NCBI RefSeq assembly: GCF_958298935.1
Contig: NC_084921.1
Location: 35,111,501-35,175,500 of the forward strand
Origin: Phragmites australis
Taxonomy: Eukaryota > Streptophyta > Magnoliopsida > Poales > Poaceae
Length of the DNA: 64,000 nt
Direction of reading: 5' to 3'
Part shown: one piece after another, positions 50,936 through 63,106 of the stretch
Layout of the letters: every line of letters begins with the position of its first letter
Position numbering within the stretch: the first letter of the stretch is position 1
Notes under the pieces: model-generated
Databases searched by the model: none
What the model was told of the DNA's origin: nothing
What the model saw: only the letters and a program-made list of their open reading frames with translations
Made by a program: the position numbers and the translations under genes

Positions 50936-51588
50936 GGGTCAACCAGCGGCAGCGGCAGCGGAACCATGATGAGGGGAACAGTTGACAGCAGCGGGGGAGA
51001 CAAAAGTAGGATTGTACATTTGTTTTTGTAACTTACATATGCATATTCAATTTGCGATGTCGTAACTGCATTTCTTATTCCAATGTGATCGCACACTAGT
51101 TGCATTTCTTAATCCAACATGACCACACGCTACTTTCTATCATCCTCACCCATGTATGAACCGTTTACGACAGACCTAGAAAAATATATCTTACAAAGCT
51201 ACTTATACACGAAGTGACCGCTCAATAACTTTATCGGGAGTCTAACTTTACTCACGAAGTGACCACATTACTAAACTTCAACCATTAAACGACATCACCT
51301 CTTTCCTGGCGTAATCTGTAGAAACGATATGACCGCTCAACTTAACCATGAAATGACAACACATGTCTCTTTACGCAGGCTTTAGAAAAGAAGTGACAAC
51401 ACGAGACAACTTTTACCAAAAAATAAATGACAACACATGTACCAATACACATGGAATCTCTGTCCAGCATCAATGCCACAACTTTCTCATTCTTCAAGAT
51501 AGAATCCAATGCTCCTCCCACCCTCTAAGCTCTTCCACTCACTCCTTTCTTCAATAGGGAATCCAATATTCCTGCCTTCCCCCACCAT

Positions 51589-52243
51589 AAATAGCCCAAC
51601 CTCCATACATTTACACACCACTCATTTCTCAGATCTCTCAAGTGCAATGCCTTCCTCGGCTCCACCAAGCCCACCAAAGAAACATTGAGGGATTTTCATC
51701 CCTCAAGGGATCGAACCACCAATGTGCTTTTGTGGTGACCGTTGCAGGCTTCGCGAGTCGCATAACATCTCATACACCTATGGGATGCGCTTCTTCATGT
51801 GTGCCAACTACCAATATGACAAGCCTCAACATGTAACATATGAGTATCCACCGGTATAGCAACAAATATCTGCCACATCTTTACCAATTTCACACCCTGT
51901 TTTACTAACATCTCATCTTGTTCTATTTGTTCAGTCCTCTCCACCGCTATGTGATTTTATTCAATGGCTTGACATTGAGCAAAATGAGGAACATAAGCAG
52001 TGGGTCGACATGACCATGAGGTGGAGAAGGGAAGCTTACGCACGTCGGGAGTACGAGCAACAGCAAGAGGAACTTCGCCTGAAGCAGCTGGAAGAAGAGC
52101 GCATGAGGAAGGAAACGCACGACCATACCGCGGCTCAGGCTCAGGAGGCTGAGAGGGCAAGGAAGCGGGAGAGAGCCCGTCGCACTAAGGCGACAGGTCC
52201 CGATGCCCTGCTAAAGGGAAAATATCCTAGATGCACTCAATAG
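51589..52243 (+). pseudogene. GRF-type zinc-finger coiled-coil protein of a grass transposon
   Basis: A CATAAATAG promoter-like box near 51589 precedes an ATG at 51647 (MPSSAPPSPPKKH). An in-frame TGA at 51686 then interrupts, and the same frame continues as PQGIEPPMCFCGDRC and GMRFFMCANYQYDKP, a GRF-like zinc finger. A donor at 51833 and an acceptor at 51934 join in phase to exon 2 (51935-52243): SPPLCDFIQWLDIEQNEE, a long Arg/Glu-rich coiled coil, then GPDALLKGKYPRCTQ. This two-exon design is common beside transposase or PMD genes in grasses. The premature stop is the only lesion seen. Confidence 0.6.
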
Positions 52244-53285
52244 AGAGTATCTAATGTAACCCGACATGTTTTCACTCATTAGACATGTTATGATTAGGAG
52301 CAGCGCACTAATAAGTAGGTCTTTGTGCGAATCGTATATGCCACCTTTTTTCTCGTCGTGTCGTCGTGATTACAGTCTCATATAATGTTTTCCACCATAT
52401 GTTTAATCTTATGTTTGTCGCCGTTCGCAACCTCATAACCGCATAATATGCTGCGAGTGATTCACATATACAATTTGTTCACAAATATTAATTTTTTATC
52501 CTCCGAATAATATGTAATCTACTCCAAATTCTCGCTTCCTCAGTATACCGTTTTCAGTACTCTTCAACCATTTTAATTCCAAATTTTGCAAAATCCCTAT
52601 TTCAAATTTTGCAACTTTTACAAAATAATATGTCATAACCACCCCTTGGGAGGGCGGCAAGGCTGCTAACCACCCTCCCACTGAGCAGCAGGCCCTACCC
52701 GCCCCCTCAGAGGGCAGTTAGCAGCCTTACCGCCCTCTGAAGGGGCAGTTAGGAAACCCGTCCTGTCAGGGGGGTGGTTATGAGGCCTAACCGCCCTCTC
52801 AGGGAGCTGCAGCCCTCTCAGGGGGTTGCAGCCCTACAGCCCTATTTGTGCAATTTTTCCGACGATGAATCTATTTATTTAAATTTTTAATGAAAAAATA
52901 TAAAAATATAAAAAATTTAATCGTTTCCGGCCCGCCCCGATCCAATTGGCATATGAATGCACGGTCGTTTAGTAATGCTCCGCACCGGCGACCTACTCCT
53001 TCCCTCCCTCCCTCCCTCCCTCGGCATCGCCCTTCCACCGAAATTCGCGTCTCGGGGTTTGGACCGGCGACGCGGAGGAGGCGAAGAGGGCCACTGCACC
53101 GACCGGAGCACCGCTACCAGAACCTATGAGTCCCTCGCTCTCCTCCACGCTAGGCCCGCCCTCCCTCCCCCGCCGCCAAGCCCGCGCTCCAATCCCCGCT
53201 CCTCACGTCAAGGGGTCCCCTCCTCCCGTGGCAGGATGTCGTTCTGGGGCACGGGCTCCTGAAGCGGCATCGGTGGCGTGTCTTG
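52244..53285. other. Spacer with CCGCCCTCTCAGGGGG-type repeats
   Basis: About 52640-52850 contains many inverted and direct copies of CCGCCCTCTCAGGG-like text, GC-rich against AT-rich surroundings. From 52930 to 53280 the sequence becomes GC-rich, with a CTCCCTCC run, and probably includes the decayed leader and transit-peptide part of the translocator gene that follows. Confidence 0.45.
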
Positions 53286-54033
53286 TGGTGCGCAGGCGGT
53301 GGCGGGGGCAGCGGTGCCGGCGGCGCATTCGAGGAGGGTGACAAGAAGTTTCTCGGCGTCGACTTGAAGACGCTGAAGAAGATCGTGCCACTGGGCCTAA
53401 TGTTCTTCAACTACGCGATCCTGCGTGACACGAAGGATGTGCTGGTGGGTGGTGGTCACCACCAAACGGAGCAGCACAGAGATCATCCCCTTCCTCAAGA
53501 CCTGGGTCAATCTGCCCATGGCCATCGGCTTCATGTTGCTCTACACAAAGCTCTCCAACGTGCTCTCCCGGGAGGCGCTCTTCTACAGCGTCATCTTCCC
53601 CTTCATCGCCTTCTTCGACGCCTTCGCCTTCGTGCTCTACCCGCTCAGGAATGGCGTCCATCCTACCGTGCTCGCTGACAAGCTTCTTGCCGCGCTGGGG
53701 CCGAGCTTTCTCGAATTTCCTCACGACCTGTGAAACTTCGTGTTGACATAACAAAGTGCTTGTTAAGGACTGTAGCCAAGAACTATTGCTTGTTTGTCGG
53801 TCTTTAAAGGCTTCCTTCATCTTCTTGTTGTTGCCTTACTTTCTACGCTTATCTTCTACACCTAGAGCTTCGACAATCTGTAATAGACTTTTTATATTCT
53901 GAGTCATGCCTTAAAATATCTTAGTCCCCCGGTGGTCATATTAAGGATTTGAAGCTTTTGCTTGTTCTATGTCATGGCCGAACTGTGGGGCAGCGTCGTC
54001 ATCTCGGTCCTCTGCTGGGGATTCGCCAACCAG

Positions 54034-56256
54034 GTGAATTTGGATTCTTGGGTCAATCTTGGCATGTACAAATGTTAATCCCTTCTCTAATTTATACTAG
54101 TAGTAAAAAAAGATTTGATTTTGATCGTCTCATTAGCTGACGGATGGATTATTGGAGAACAAAAGGTAGAAGGGAAAACTTGTCTCGTGCGGGATGTCAG
54201 GATGCTTTTAGGCAACTTATTGTGTGCTCTTGGGATAATGCGTAGGTAATAAAACGTTTGTTTTGTTAGCAATTGGTAGGCCCTGCATTGTAGCTTTGCG
54301 CATTGTACTGCGAAACTATTTGGCCAAAAAAAATGTAGGTGCCTGTTGCTTTATTTTATGAATACTTTCGGCTCCATTATTGCTAGCTTTTCTTGATCTA
54401 AATTATGCTTCAGTTATTTTCAATCTTCAATTGGTTGTGGATGTCTATTACATTGAACAACTTGGCTGGATATGGTTTACGCTTTATAACTCCTTTCAAA
54501 ACAATTATTTATTGATGTAGTCTTTTGCAAATATAATATGTCGCTGTCATACGGCTACTTTTGTTGCCAGAAAGTAAGGGCCCAAATTGGATTTATTCAT
54601 ACATTATTTATCCGACTGCGATGTCTTTTTGACGAGGGATACAATAGGGGGGAGCGTCATTGAGACTTCATAAAAAAGAGAATAAATGCATACTGAAGAA
54701 GGTATAAAACAAGAATAAAAGGAAAATCAAAATACAGAATAAGCTTGACTACAAAAAAAAATAAAAAAATAAAAAATCAACCAATGAACATCAGCTAGAT
54801 AATTAGTCAATATTATGAAGGGGGTGCAATGGCACTACTCCTGGAGCTTGACTGATTGATTGTTTATTTACTCTCTTACATCTGAGTGAAATCAGCTGAA
54901 GAGATTGAAGCAACTCTCTGGACCAATAATTTCTGTTTAAAGAATGATCAAAGGTTGTTTCAGTTGTTAGTGTTCAACACCAGCACATAACAGTGTTTAG
55001 GATTTTACTGTTTTTCTTTGTAAAATCACCTAGCAACCTGACCCAGGACATGGCGTCAGTGCATGATTTTGGTGAAACAACGTTGCTTTTTAGTACTGGC
55101 AGTATGTATTTTAATTGTATCTTGCATTGAGCATTTATAGGCCCTGTTTGTTTGGACTTAGCTTTCAACTTAAAAGCAAAAAAGTCATAAGATCAATAAA
55201 TGGGAGGCTTTTCAACCCGGCTTTTTAAAAAGCCTAAGCCACTCTACAACTAATAAGCTCAAGTCATCTTAGAGGTGCTTTTTAAGCTTTTACAGGTTGG
55301 AACTAGCCCAGTACCACTAAACTTAATGAAAATTACCCATCGCCGCCATCCATTAAGTTCTTTTAGCATTAAGCTTTCCACTCGTCCTAGAAAAAAAAAA
55401 CCGAGTTGCCAAATAGCCTAGCTTAGGCTTTTAAACCAAGGTAGGATAAGCACTTTTTTAAAAAAGCTAGCCATAAGCTACCTACTTATAAGACTAAGCC
55501 CAAACAAACAGGACCATAGTTGTCAATAGTAAGGTTATCAACCATGCCTTCTTAAGGAGCATTAAAGCTCATAATTGTCAATGGTGCAGTACTCATAATT
55601 TATTTTTTGGGTTACTGTGCCCTTATTATTGTCATATATGCATGTCATTGTGTAACCTATGTACCACCATGTCAAAAAATAAATAAATATTGTCCAAGTT
55701 TTTTCCCCCTGAATTCCCCTCCCGAGTTCCATTGGAAGGTTCTCTGATTGGGAGTATTACAAAGAGTGTTCAACTGTTCATAAGTCTAAGAAGAGAGCTT
55801 TCCAGCTAGAAGCTACTGGTTGATCTGTGGTTCGAATTTTTTTAGCCCACAGGGTGGTATCCTAAATGCATTTAGCCATCACCTGAGTTTTGGGTAAGTT
55901 GCACCTTTGAAGACTGAGGATAGTTTAGCCAGATGTTCCACAGAATACAGTGCATGTGCGGGTTATCCACTCTTGTCGCAGGATAAGGACTAGTGGATCC
56001 ATTTTCAAGAGTTGTCAAAGGTGAGCAGTGTCCACTGCACTTGGTTGCAGAGCTCACAGTGGTGTTGTTGAGTAGGTTTTTGTGCTGAAGGCTGTCCATT
56101 AGAGAGCAGCCCAACCGAAAAGTGTACCTTACAGGGGCTCTGTCTCTTTATGGCATTCTGGTGTCTGCGATTTGGATTTTGTTTTATTCATATTTGTTGA
56201 ACTTCTCGTCAAATGTTGGCCCTTTAGGCTCCAACTTATATGATTTTTTTTTTCAG
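54034..56256 (+). other. Large intron of the translocator pseudogene
   Basis: It runs from CAG|GTGAAT to TTTCAG|ATT. It holds the MITE at 55140-55515 and otherwise AT-rich sequence with no other coding region. Confidence 0.65.
55140..55515. mobile_element. MITE with GGCCCTGTTTGTTTGG ends
   Basis: The left end GGCCCTGTTTGTTTGGACTT and the reverse complement of the right end GGTCCTGTTTGTTTGGGCTT are inverted repeats. The body is non-coding, rich in AAGCTTTT/AAAAAGC. An ATA triplet flanks both sides. The family resembles the TIR element at 22628. Confidence 0.75.
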
Positions 56257-58073
56257 ATTACCACAGTTGATGAAGCAAAAGAATTCTACCCTTTATTTGG
56301 CCTTGGGGCTAATATTGCCCTTACCTTTTCTGGGCGTACTGTGAAGTATTTCTCAAATTTGTGCAAGACATTGGGTCCAGGAATTGATGATTGGGAGGTA
56401 TATTTGAAAGGAATGATGAGCATAGTGGTACTTCTTGGACTTGTCATTATTGCCATCTATTGGGGAGTGAACAAGTTTGTTTTGAATGATCATTCACTTC
56501 CAAAGTCTGATTGCAAGAAGAAAAAGGTCAGTAGCTATGGTTTATGGTGCTTCCCTTTTTTACTTCTACTTCAAGTAATCTGGTAGCGAATTATTCAACA
56601 GGACAAGCCTAAGCTTGGCATGAAAGAGAGTCTGAAGGTTCTGCTCTCCTCGAGATATGTGAGGGACCAAGCTACCTTAGTGGTTGCTTATGGCGTTAGT
56701 ATCAATCTCATGGAAGTCACATGGAAATCAAAGCTCAAGGCACAGGTAATCTTTCTCATCTATCTATTCTTCTTTTCAGATTGTCTTGTTTCCATGGTGT
56801 TTTATATTCAGTTATCAGTAACGCTTTCCTTATTCACCTGGCAGTTCCCTAGTCCAAACGAATATTCATCTTTCATGGGTAATTTCTGGACCGCAACTGG
56901 GATTGCAACTTTCACAATGATGCTGTTAGGCCGAATTATACTCCGGACATTTAGCTGGGGGTGGCTGCAATGATCATTCCCACAGTTCTGTTGCTGACTG
57001 GTGTTGTTTTCTTCTTTCTGATTTTGTTTGGACAGCCACTCACTCCTATGCTTGCCACGATGGGTATGACTCCCCTTCTGTCAGCCGTTTATGTGGGTGC
57101 CATGCAGAACATATTTAGCAAGAGTGCAAAGTACAGTTTATTTGATCCGTGCAAGGAAATGGCCTATATTCCTTTGGATGAAGATATGAAGGTTTGTTCA
57201 TCCTTCCAAATTGCATTTCCATTCTTGTGATTCCTTAGCGACTGAAGTATTTTTAACAAGTTTTTGTGTTCATTTGCTGATGTTTTGTTCTCTTGTGATG
57301 ATTACTTCATGTAAGGTAAATTTGCTTAGACCGACCCTTTTTTGATTTGCAAATGGGAACCAGGATCCCTTGGGAACCAACGAATTTTAAATAATAAAAC
57401 TCTATATTGAGTAGTCAATTAGTTATGCACAGCTGTTTGTCAGTCTGTTCAAATTTTCTGATGATGCATATGGTCATATACACTTTTCTAAAGCCTGTTA
57501 AATCTAATATGTAACTTCTCTTGGTCCTGTAGTTGTAAATTGACATTAGCTGTCTAGTGAAGATCGTACAGTTTGTCCCAAATTTCTCCAGGCATGTCTT
57601 GTCCTTGAACTTAGAATCAGGTTTGGGTGGCTCAATGCTTCTTGATGGCTCACTGTCTGCACCACTGTTATAATGCACATGCTAACTCCAGTTTCCTCTC
57701 TTTGCAGGTGAAAGGAAAGGCAGCCATTGATGTTGTATGCAACCCATTGGGAAAGTCCGGTGGTGAACTGATCCAACAATTCATGATCCTGACGTTCGGT
57801 TCTTTGGCAAACTCAACTCCATACCTTGGCGGCATATTGTTGGTCATTGTTCTCGCGTGGCTAGGTGCGGCAAGTTCACTGGACATGCAATTCACTAGCT
57901 TGGCCAAGGAAGATCTCAAGGAGGAGAAGGCTTCCAAAGAGAAAGTAGACCCCTTGCTTCTAAGAGAGGCGCCTGCGGAGGGCACTGATGGACTGGTGGA
58001 GCAAAAAAATGGATCTCTAACGAGTGAAACAGGAACCAAGAGCTTGACATCGAACTCATCTCCAATTCATTAG

Positions 58074-59499
58074 CTTCATTATTAGCTGTAGGTAGGAGAG
58101 TGATTACAGCTAGCAGAAATAATGGAAATCAAGCGACCCATGGCTTTGAAGTTTGTAACAGCGAGCAGCTTCAAGCTGCAAGTAAGTTTTATTTGTAACG
58201 TGAGTAAATTTTGACAACCGGCAGTGAATGCCGTTTTGGAGATGCCCCCCCCCCCCCCACCCCGTTGAGCCAATGTCAAATGCATAAATTTCCTGTGCAT
58301 TGCGAAACTTGCATTTCCGCGCTTGCGTGTGTTTTGAATTGAAGCATGTCATGGTGAAGAAATGTTTGCTTGGCTTTCTTTTCAGTGGTATCAACTGAAT
58401 GTTTCTCAGGAGAGGGGAAGGGTGGATTGAAACACAACACATCCGACACAATCATGTTTCCAGTGCACATCGTGATCAAGGGTCTGATTTTGTGTTTGCC
58501 CTTGCAAGTATGGATCACATCAAACTTATCATGTGATCTGACTTTCTCTCCCTTCAACTATTGGCATGAGAAGTACCCTGAAATAAAGTAACGACTGTCC
58601 GAGAGCTGAGAGGGCAAAAAGTAGCAAGTGCATGTGAGGCCATCCTTTCCTGGCTAGTACTAGGACTATCGCGGGGATGGCACAGCAGAGGTGGGCAAAA
58701 TAGCACACTTGCACGGACACGAACACGAGCAACCAAAGCGCCAAAAGCCTAGCAGATATTCGGTCGACCTGACAAAATGATCGATTCGTCAGCAATCAGC
58801 TGTCTCGCAATTCCAAAAGATAATTGATTCTTCGGGAGATCGAGTTTTTCTGCCTTGTCTCTCATTAGCCATCCATCCTCTAAGTTCGGGTCAGCAGAGA
58901 ACAATGACTGATGCTCACCTGCTCTGCGAACAGTAACACTTGCTTTGCTACTGTGCTGTTGCATTCTGTTCTTCCGAACGTTTGGTGTATACATTGGTGG
59001 ATAATTTTTTTTGGACATGAAGCCTTAGAACTTCGGAGTCGTTTTTCTTTATGGAAGAAGCTAAAGATGCAAGTCGATGGGGACGGATCACCTAAATTCG
59101 GATGCAAAACGCCCCCATTCTGTCGCTTTTAAGCTAGCGCTCTTCAGCTCTTATGCCATCAACTATTCTAGATGTGCGTTACTCATTTGCCGGTGCAGAT
59201 TGCAGAAGCATGCGACCGGTTTTCTGCCTCCGGTCCTTCTCACTAACCTGTATCAGACGCTTGACAGAGCAGTTAGGCAGCGACGTCATGGAAATAGCCA
59301 TCGAACAGTCCAGAAATTCCTCTGTGACCCGAAGATGGCGTTGTGTTATGACTTATATGAGCAAATAATTCATTGCTTCCTTCTTTCTTTAGAACAAGAC
59401 TGCTGAATATCCCCGTGAAGACCGATGGATACAATGATTCAGGTACGGCTGCAAAAACGAATGTTGCACAAAGACCAATCCACAAAAATTTGAAACGAA
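58074..59499. other. 3' flank of the translocator pseudogene
   Basis: It includes a poly-C run at 58248-58259. No gene or clear transposon was recognised. Short frames on both strands are unsupported. Confidence 0.5.
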
Positions 59500-61120
59500 C
59501 CTGCAAGAGAGTTGTCTGTTGTATTGATTAAGAAAAAGCTCGAATGGCAAATGTGCTTGGTTAATTGAAGAAAAATTGAGCAAACACCATGACACACAAC
59601 GGACACACTACCTAACTAAACTAGACCTAAAGCACCGCAGAGAGACACAGGCAACCTCAACTCTTAGCCATTTGTCTAGCTTGGCTAGACCTGAGATGGT
59701 CGACAACGCCCTAAAGCGAAAAAAAAAACCACAAGGAGGGTTTCTCCAAGTTGACGCCTACAAGGAGGGCACACCGACCAATCCAACATCGGAAATGGGT
59801 TTTCATCAAGAGACTCTCCCGGGATTAGCAGGGAACACCAACACACTGCCTCCAGGGAGAGAAACGACGCCTGAGGGCGTCGCCGACGCCGGCATCGGCA
59901 AGATGCCAGACTGGGCTTTCGTCTGGTGTTCCTGAACCCACATTGCTGCCAAAACTAAGCAACGTCAGACCTTGACCAAGGCACAACATCGCATAAGGCC
60001 CAAAGACAGACTAGACATTGCAGTGGGCCACCAACACACGAAACATGAGAGAAGAATGGAAGCAGTTGCATGATGAACCACAAGCTGCCATGATTGAGAC
60101 TAACCACGACGAGAATACAAAGCTAGGATCTCCGACCACCGGCGACAGAATGACAAGGCACGAAGAGGCAGCCCCTCAGCTTGAAGCAAGATAAATGAAA
60201 CTCGAGAGCAGCAGGGTGTTGTCCTCGACTCTACGCATGAGCAGCCACCACGCACGTCGACACTGCAAAAGATGGGCCACGTTGACAGGCTCAGGGATAT
60301 GTAGTCACCATGGTGACACCGCCCATGCTAGCTCGCCAACAACAGGGCCGCTCTCAACCCCACTCAAGGCTGACGGGGTGCCACCAGCATCGGAAGGACC
60401 CCGGTGCGCCGCCATCGAACACACCCAATAGAGACACGGCGGGGCCTAGCACACCCACGTCGACCGCGGCACATCCACCTTGGACGAAGACAACGCACCT
60501 TCCTAGCTCGCCCGCCGTCTGAATGTGTAGCCCAGTGTCAGAGGCAGCAGCCCCAAAATCTATTGGCGACGCATGGAGCTCGCCAACATCTCGATGGTCG
60601 GCCACCACGAGGAAGGAGGAGGGTGCCCCTGTGTGGATCCCGTCGGTGGCATGGCGGATCCAATTGTCCCCGTGCGGATCTTGCCGACGGCACAACGGAT
60701 CTGGTCGTCTCCTCACGGAACCCGCTAGCGGCGCAGCGGATCCGATCGTCCCCGCGTGGTTCCCGCCAGCGGCGCGGCTGGTCTGGACGTCCCCACATGG
60801 ATCACGCCAGCGGCGTGACAGATCTTGCCCTCTACACAGCCGCGCTCCTACAGGGGAAGAGCCCTGCCAAGCACAACACTACTGCACCAACGCACCGTAG
60901 GACATAGCCGCTGGAACAATGAAGAGAAAATGAAAGAGAGGGAGGGAGAGGAGAGAAAAGGAAGGGAGACGCGACGGAGGCCGCTTGGCTCGGCTGCAAC
61001 ACCGGAGAGACCTGCCGGGGCCAAGGGGGCAAAGTCCTATCACCCCCGAGTTGCCCTGTGGGAGCGACGCGAGGGCACTTCTCTCTCTCATGTTGGCTTC
61101 TCCCCAATCCGTAGTAATGC
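59500..61120 (-). mobile_element. LINE-like retroelement segment (non-coding 3' part)
   Basis: Read on the minus strand, the text ends in CTTAATCAATACAACAGACA then CTCTCTTGCAGGTTCG. Upstream it has GGCGACGCCCTCAGGCGTCG followed by TCCCTGGAGGCAGTG, phrases I associate with 3' regions of grass non-LTR elements. No reverse transcriptase is readable and the poly(A) tail is weak. The upstream part contains GATCCGCTGCGCCGCTAGCG-like repeated phrases. The open frames here are overlapping GC-rich shadows. Confidence 0.4.
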
Positions 61121-61605
61121 AAACTAGCAGAGTGTTGAAATTCCTTGAGATGTAAGAGTACAACAAAGAGTACAACAGCAGAGAAAGGACATTAGGTGAG
61201 GTGTCTGTTTGGTTCGTAGCCGTATGTTGTCGCATTTTGCCATGACTTGAGTTTACTAAGCAAGCTTAGCACATTAAGAAACTTTTGTAAGGCGTTCAAG
61301 TTTTACGAGCAATGGGTAGCAGCAGCAGCTCAATTACAAAAGAGAAGCAAGCAAACGCCAGTGGCCACTCCTTGTCTGAAACATTTCACTCTCACTGTCT
61401 AGTCCCCATCGACGAAGCTATTATGCGGGATCATGCCGCGCCACGCCACGCCACGGCTCCACCCGCAAGGAAACGAGAAGCGCCGCTCACATCGTGGGGT
61501 GGGGGCACGGCCGCGTTGGATCGATGGAGCCCAGCACTTGCCCACACCCACACTGCTTTTGCACACACCAGTATGTACAGCATCACTTGCGACACAGACA
61601 TCGGT

Positions 61606-63025
61606 TCATCCGTTCACCGGTGGCTGGCTGCTGGACGACGGCGACGCCAGCGGCCAGAGGCTGGAGAAGGTGGAGGAGACGGCGATGCCGGCCATGTTGA
61701 GCCCCTTGCTAGTGCCCCAGTCTGGCACCGGCACCCACTGCCACTCGCCGCGCTCGCGGTCGTACGACAGCCACACCAGGTCCCAGGCGCCCCTGCAGTT
61801 GGAGATGAGCACCAGCCGGACCACGCCCTCCCGCTCTGCCAGCAGCCCCGTCATCACGGCGTACGGCTTCCGGAACCCGTCGATCAGCTCGGCCGGCACG
61901 GAGGCCACCAGCTCCCAGTCGCCTCCCACCACCGACGACGCCCTGAACCCGTACAGGTCCACAGCCGTCACGACCTTGACGCGGTTCCGGCTCGGCGGAT
62001 CGTCGATCACCGCCGACCGCACCACCGCTGCGCTCCCGTCGCCGTACACGTGCAGCCGGTCGCCGGCGTTGTTCGGGTTGTGCGGCGGGAACCGCGGCCG
62101 GAAGAAGACCGGGCGGTCCTCCGCGCCCGGGCCGGAGTACACCATGACGCAGTCCGGCCCGGCGTGCGCTGCGCAGAGGTAGGTGCCGTCTGGAGCGGCC
62201 GGCACGGGCGCTGCCCCCTCGGCCAGGACCGCCTCCGACTGCTGCCACGTGTCGGTCTCGGACCGGTACTCGAAGAGGAATGGCGTGTTGTTCACCAGCT
62301 CGGCAAACATAAACCTTGCAGGAAAAAAACAAGCATTACACTGACATCAGGGTGATTACACGAATAGCGACATTGATTTAGATTGGGTCTGGAGGAGGTT
62401 AGTAGTGCGTGCAAGTTTTCGAGAAATCTCCGGGAGAAAAGAGAGCTGAAAAGGACGGGTACCTAAACCGGTTTGAACCGGGGGGATCGGCGACGAGCTT
62501 GAGGCCGAAGCGGCGCCACGAGGAGGTGCCGCGGGGGCCGAGAGGGGACGGCGGGAGGCGGCGCGCGGCGCGGGAGGTGAGGTCGACGACCACGAGCTCG
62601 CGGCGGCCGTTGGCGGCGAACAGGAACGAGCTGCCGGAGGCGGCGAGGAAGTAGAGGTCCTCGCCGGGGGGTACGGCGGGGGCGAGGATCGCGGAGACGG
62701 GGATGCGGAACCAGCGTCCCGACGGCCCGTGGAAGCCCCGGATCGCGGCGTCGCGCGGGGGAAGCTTCTTGAAGAGGAGGAGCCACGCGGCGGCCGGGCC
62801 GGGCCCCGAGGAGGCTGAGGAGAGATGGTACAGGCGGCGGAAGTCCGGGGAAGTGATGAGGTGCGAGAGCGGGCGCGCGACGGAGCGGACGCGGAGGAGC
62901 TCCGGCACGGCGAGGCGGAGGAGGATCTCGTGGAGGAGCTCCGACGGGAGGAGCAGCAGGGGGCCCAGGGCGGCCGAGCTCGCCGGAGAGGGGTGGTGCT
63001 CGCCGGCGAGGGGGTGGTCGGACAT
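61606..63025 (-). CDS. F-box protein with C-terminal beta-propeller-like region
   Basis: F-box proteins are substrate receptors of SCF ubiquitin ligases. Exon 1 is 63025-62463 and exon 2 is 62314-61606, joined at AG|GTACCC and TGCAAG|G in phase, giving 423 aa. The start ATG (MSDHPLAGEHH) is the first ATG after the TATA box; an upstream in-frame TTG at 63082 is too close to that TATA. Residues about 23-70 hold the F-box (LLLLPSELLHEILLRLAVPE, then LLRVRSVARPLSHLI). The rest resembles plant F-box/kelch-like propellers: a FLFAANGRRELVVVDL blade, then FLFEYRSETDTWQQSE and WDLVWLSYDRERGEWQWVPV. No lesions are seen. The substrate is unknown. GC content is high, as in many grass genes. Confidence 0.85.
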
Positions 63026-63098
63026 GGGAGGGGTTAGGTGAGGTTTAATTCTTCTTGGGATCGGAGCTTGTTTGGGGGACAAGTTCTGTGCCGGCTGC

Positions 63099-63106
63099 CT
63101 TTTATA
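63099..63106 (-). promoter_or_regulatory. TATA box of the F-box gene
   Basis: TATAAAAG on the minus strand predicts a start near 63075 and a leader of about 50 bases before the ATG at 63025. Confidence 0.7.

Larger units (their letters stand above)
53286..58073 (+). pseudogene. Plastidic ATP/ADP translocator (NTT/AATP family), disrupted
   Basis: Intact members exchange ATP for ADP across the plastid inner membrane through 12 membrane segments. Recognisable pieces: KKFLGVDLKTLKKIVPLGLM and ILRDTKDVLV (53337-53450), IIPFLKTWVNLPMAIGFMLL to about 53710, MAELWGSVVISVL to 54033, then exons 56257-56526 (TTVDEAKEFYPLFGLGANIA), 56602-56745, 56845-57191 and 57708-58073, all with GT/AG edges. Lesions: four residues missing before NYAILRD, a 4-base insertion after VLV, about 240 bp of foreign DNA after LLAALGPSFL, a 1-base deletion near 56956, and a transit peptide that is not readable. 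The last exon is intact, ending SSPIH. Confidence 0.85.

Noticed and set aside
52640..52850. CRISPR-like array of CCGCCCTCTCAGGG units
   Set aside because: Repeat spacing and orientation are irregular, spacers are not unique sequences, and the genome is a plant nuclear genome.
60195..60907. Multiple overlapping frames in GC-rich repeat phrases
   Set aside because: They arise from repeated GATCCGCTGCGCCG-like text in a retroelement; no protein family fits.
61312..62355. 347-codon plus-strand frame
   Set aside because: It is antisense to the F-box gene exon 2, has low-complexity Arg/His/Pro-rich translation, and contains no domain.
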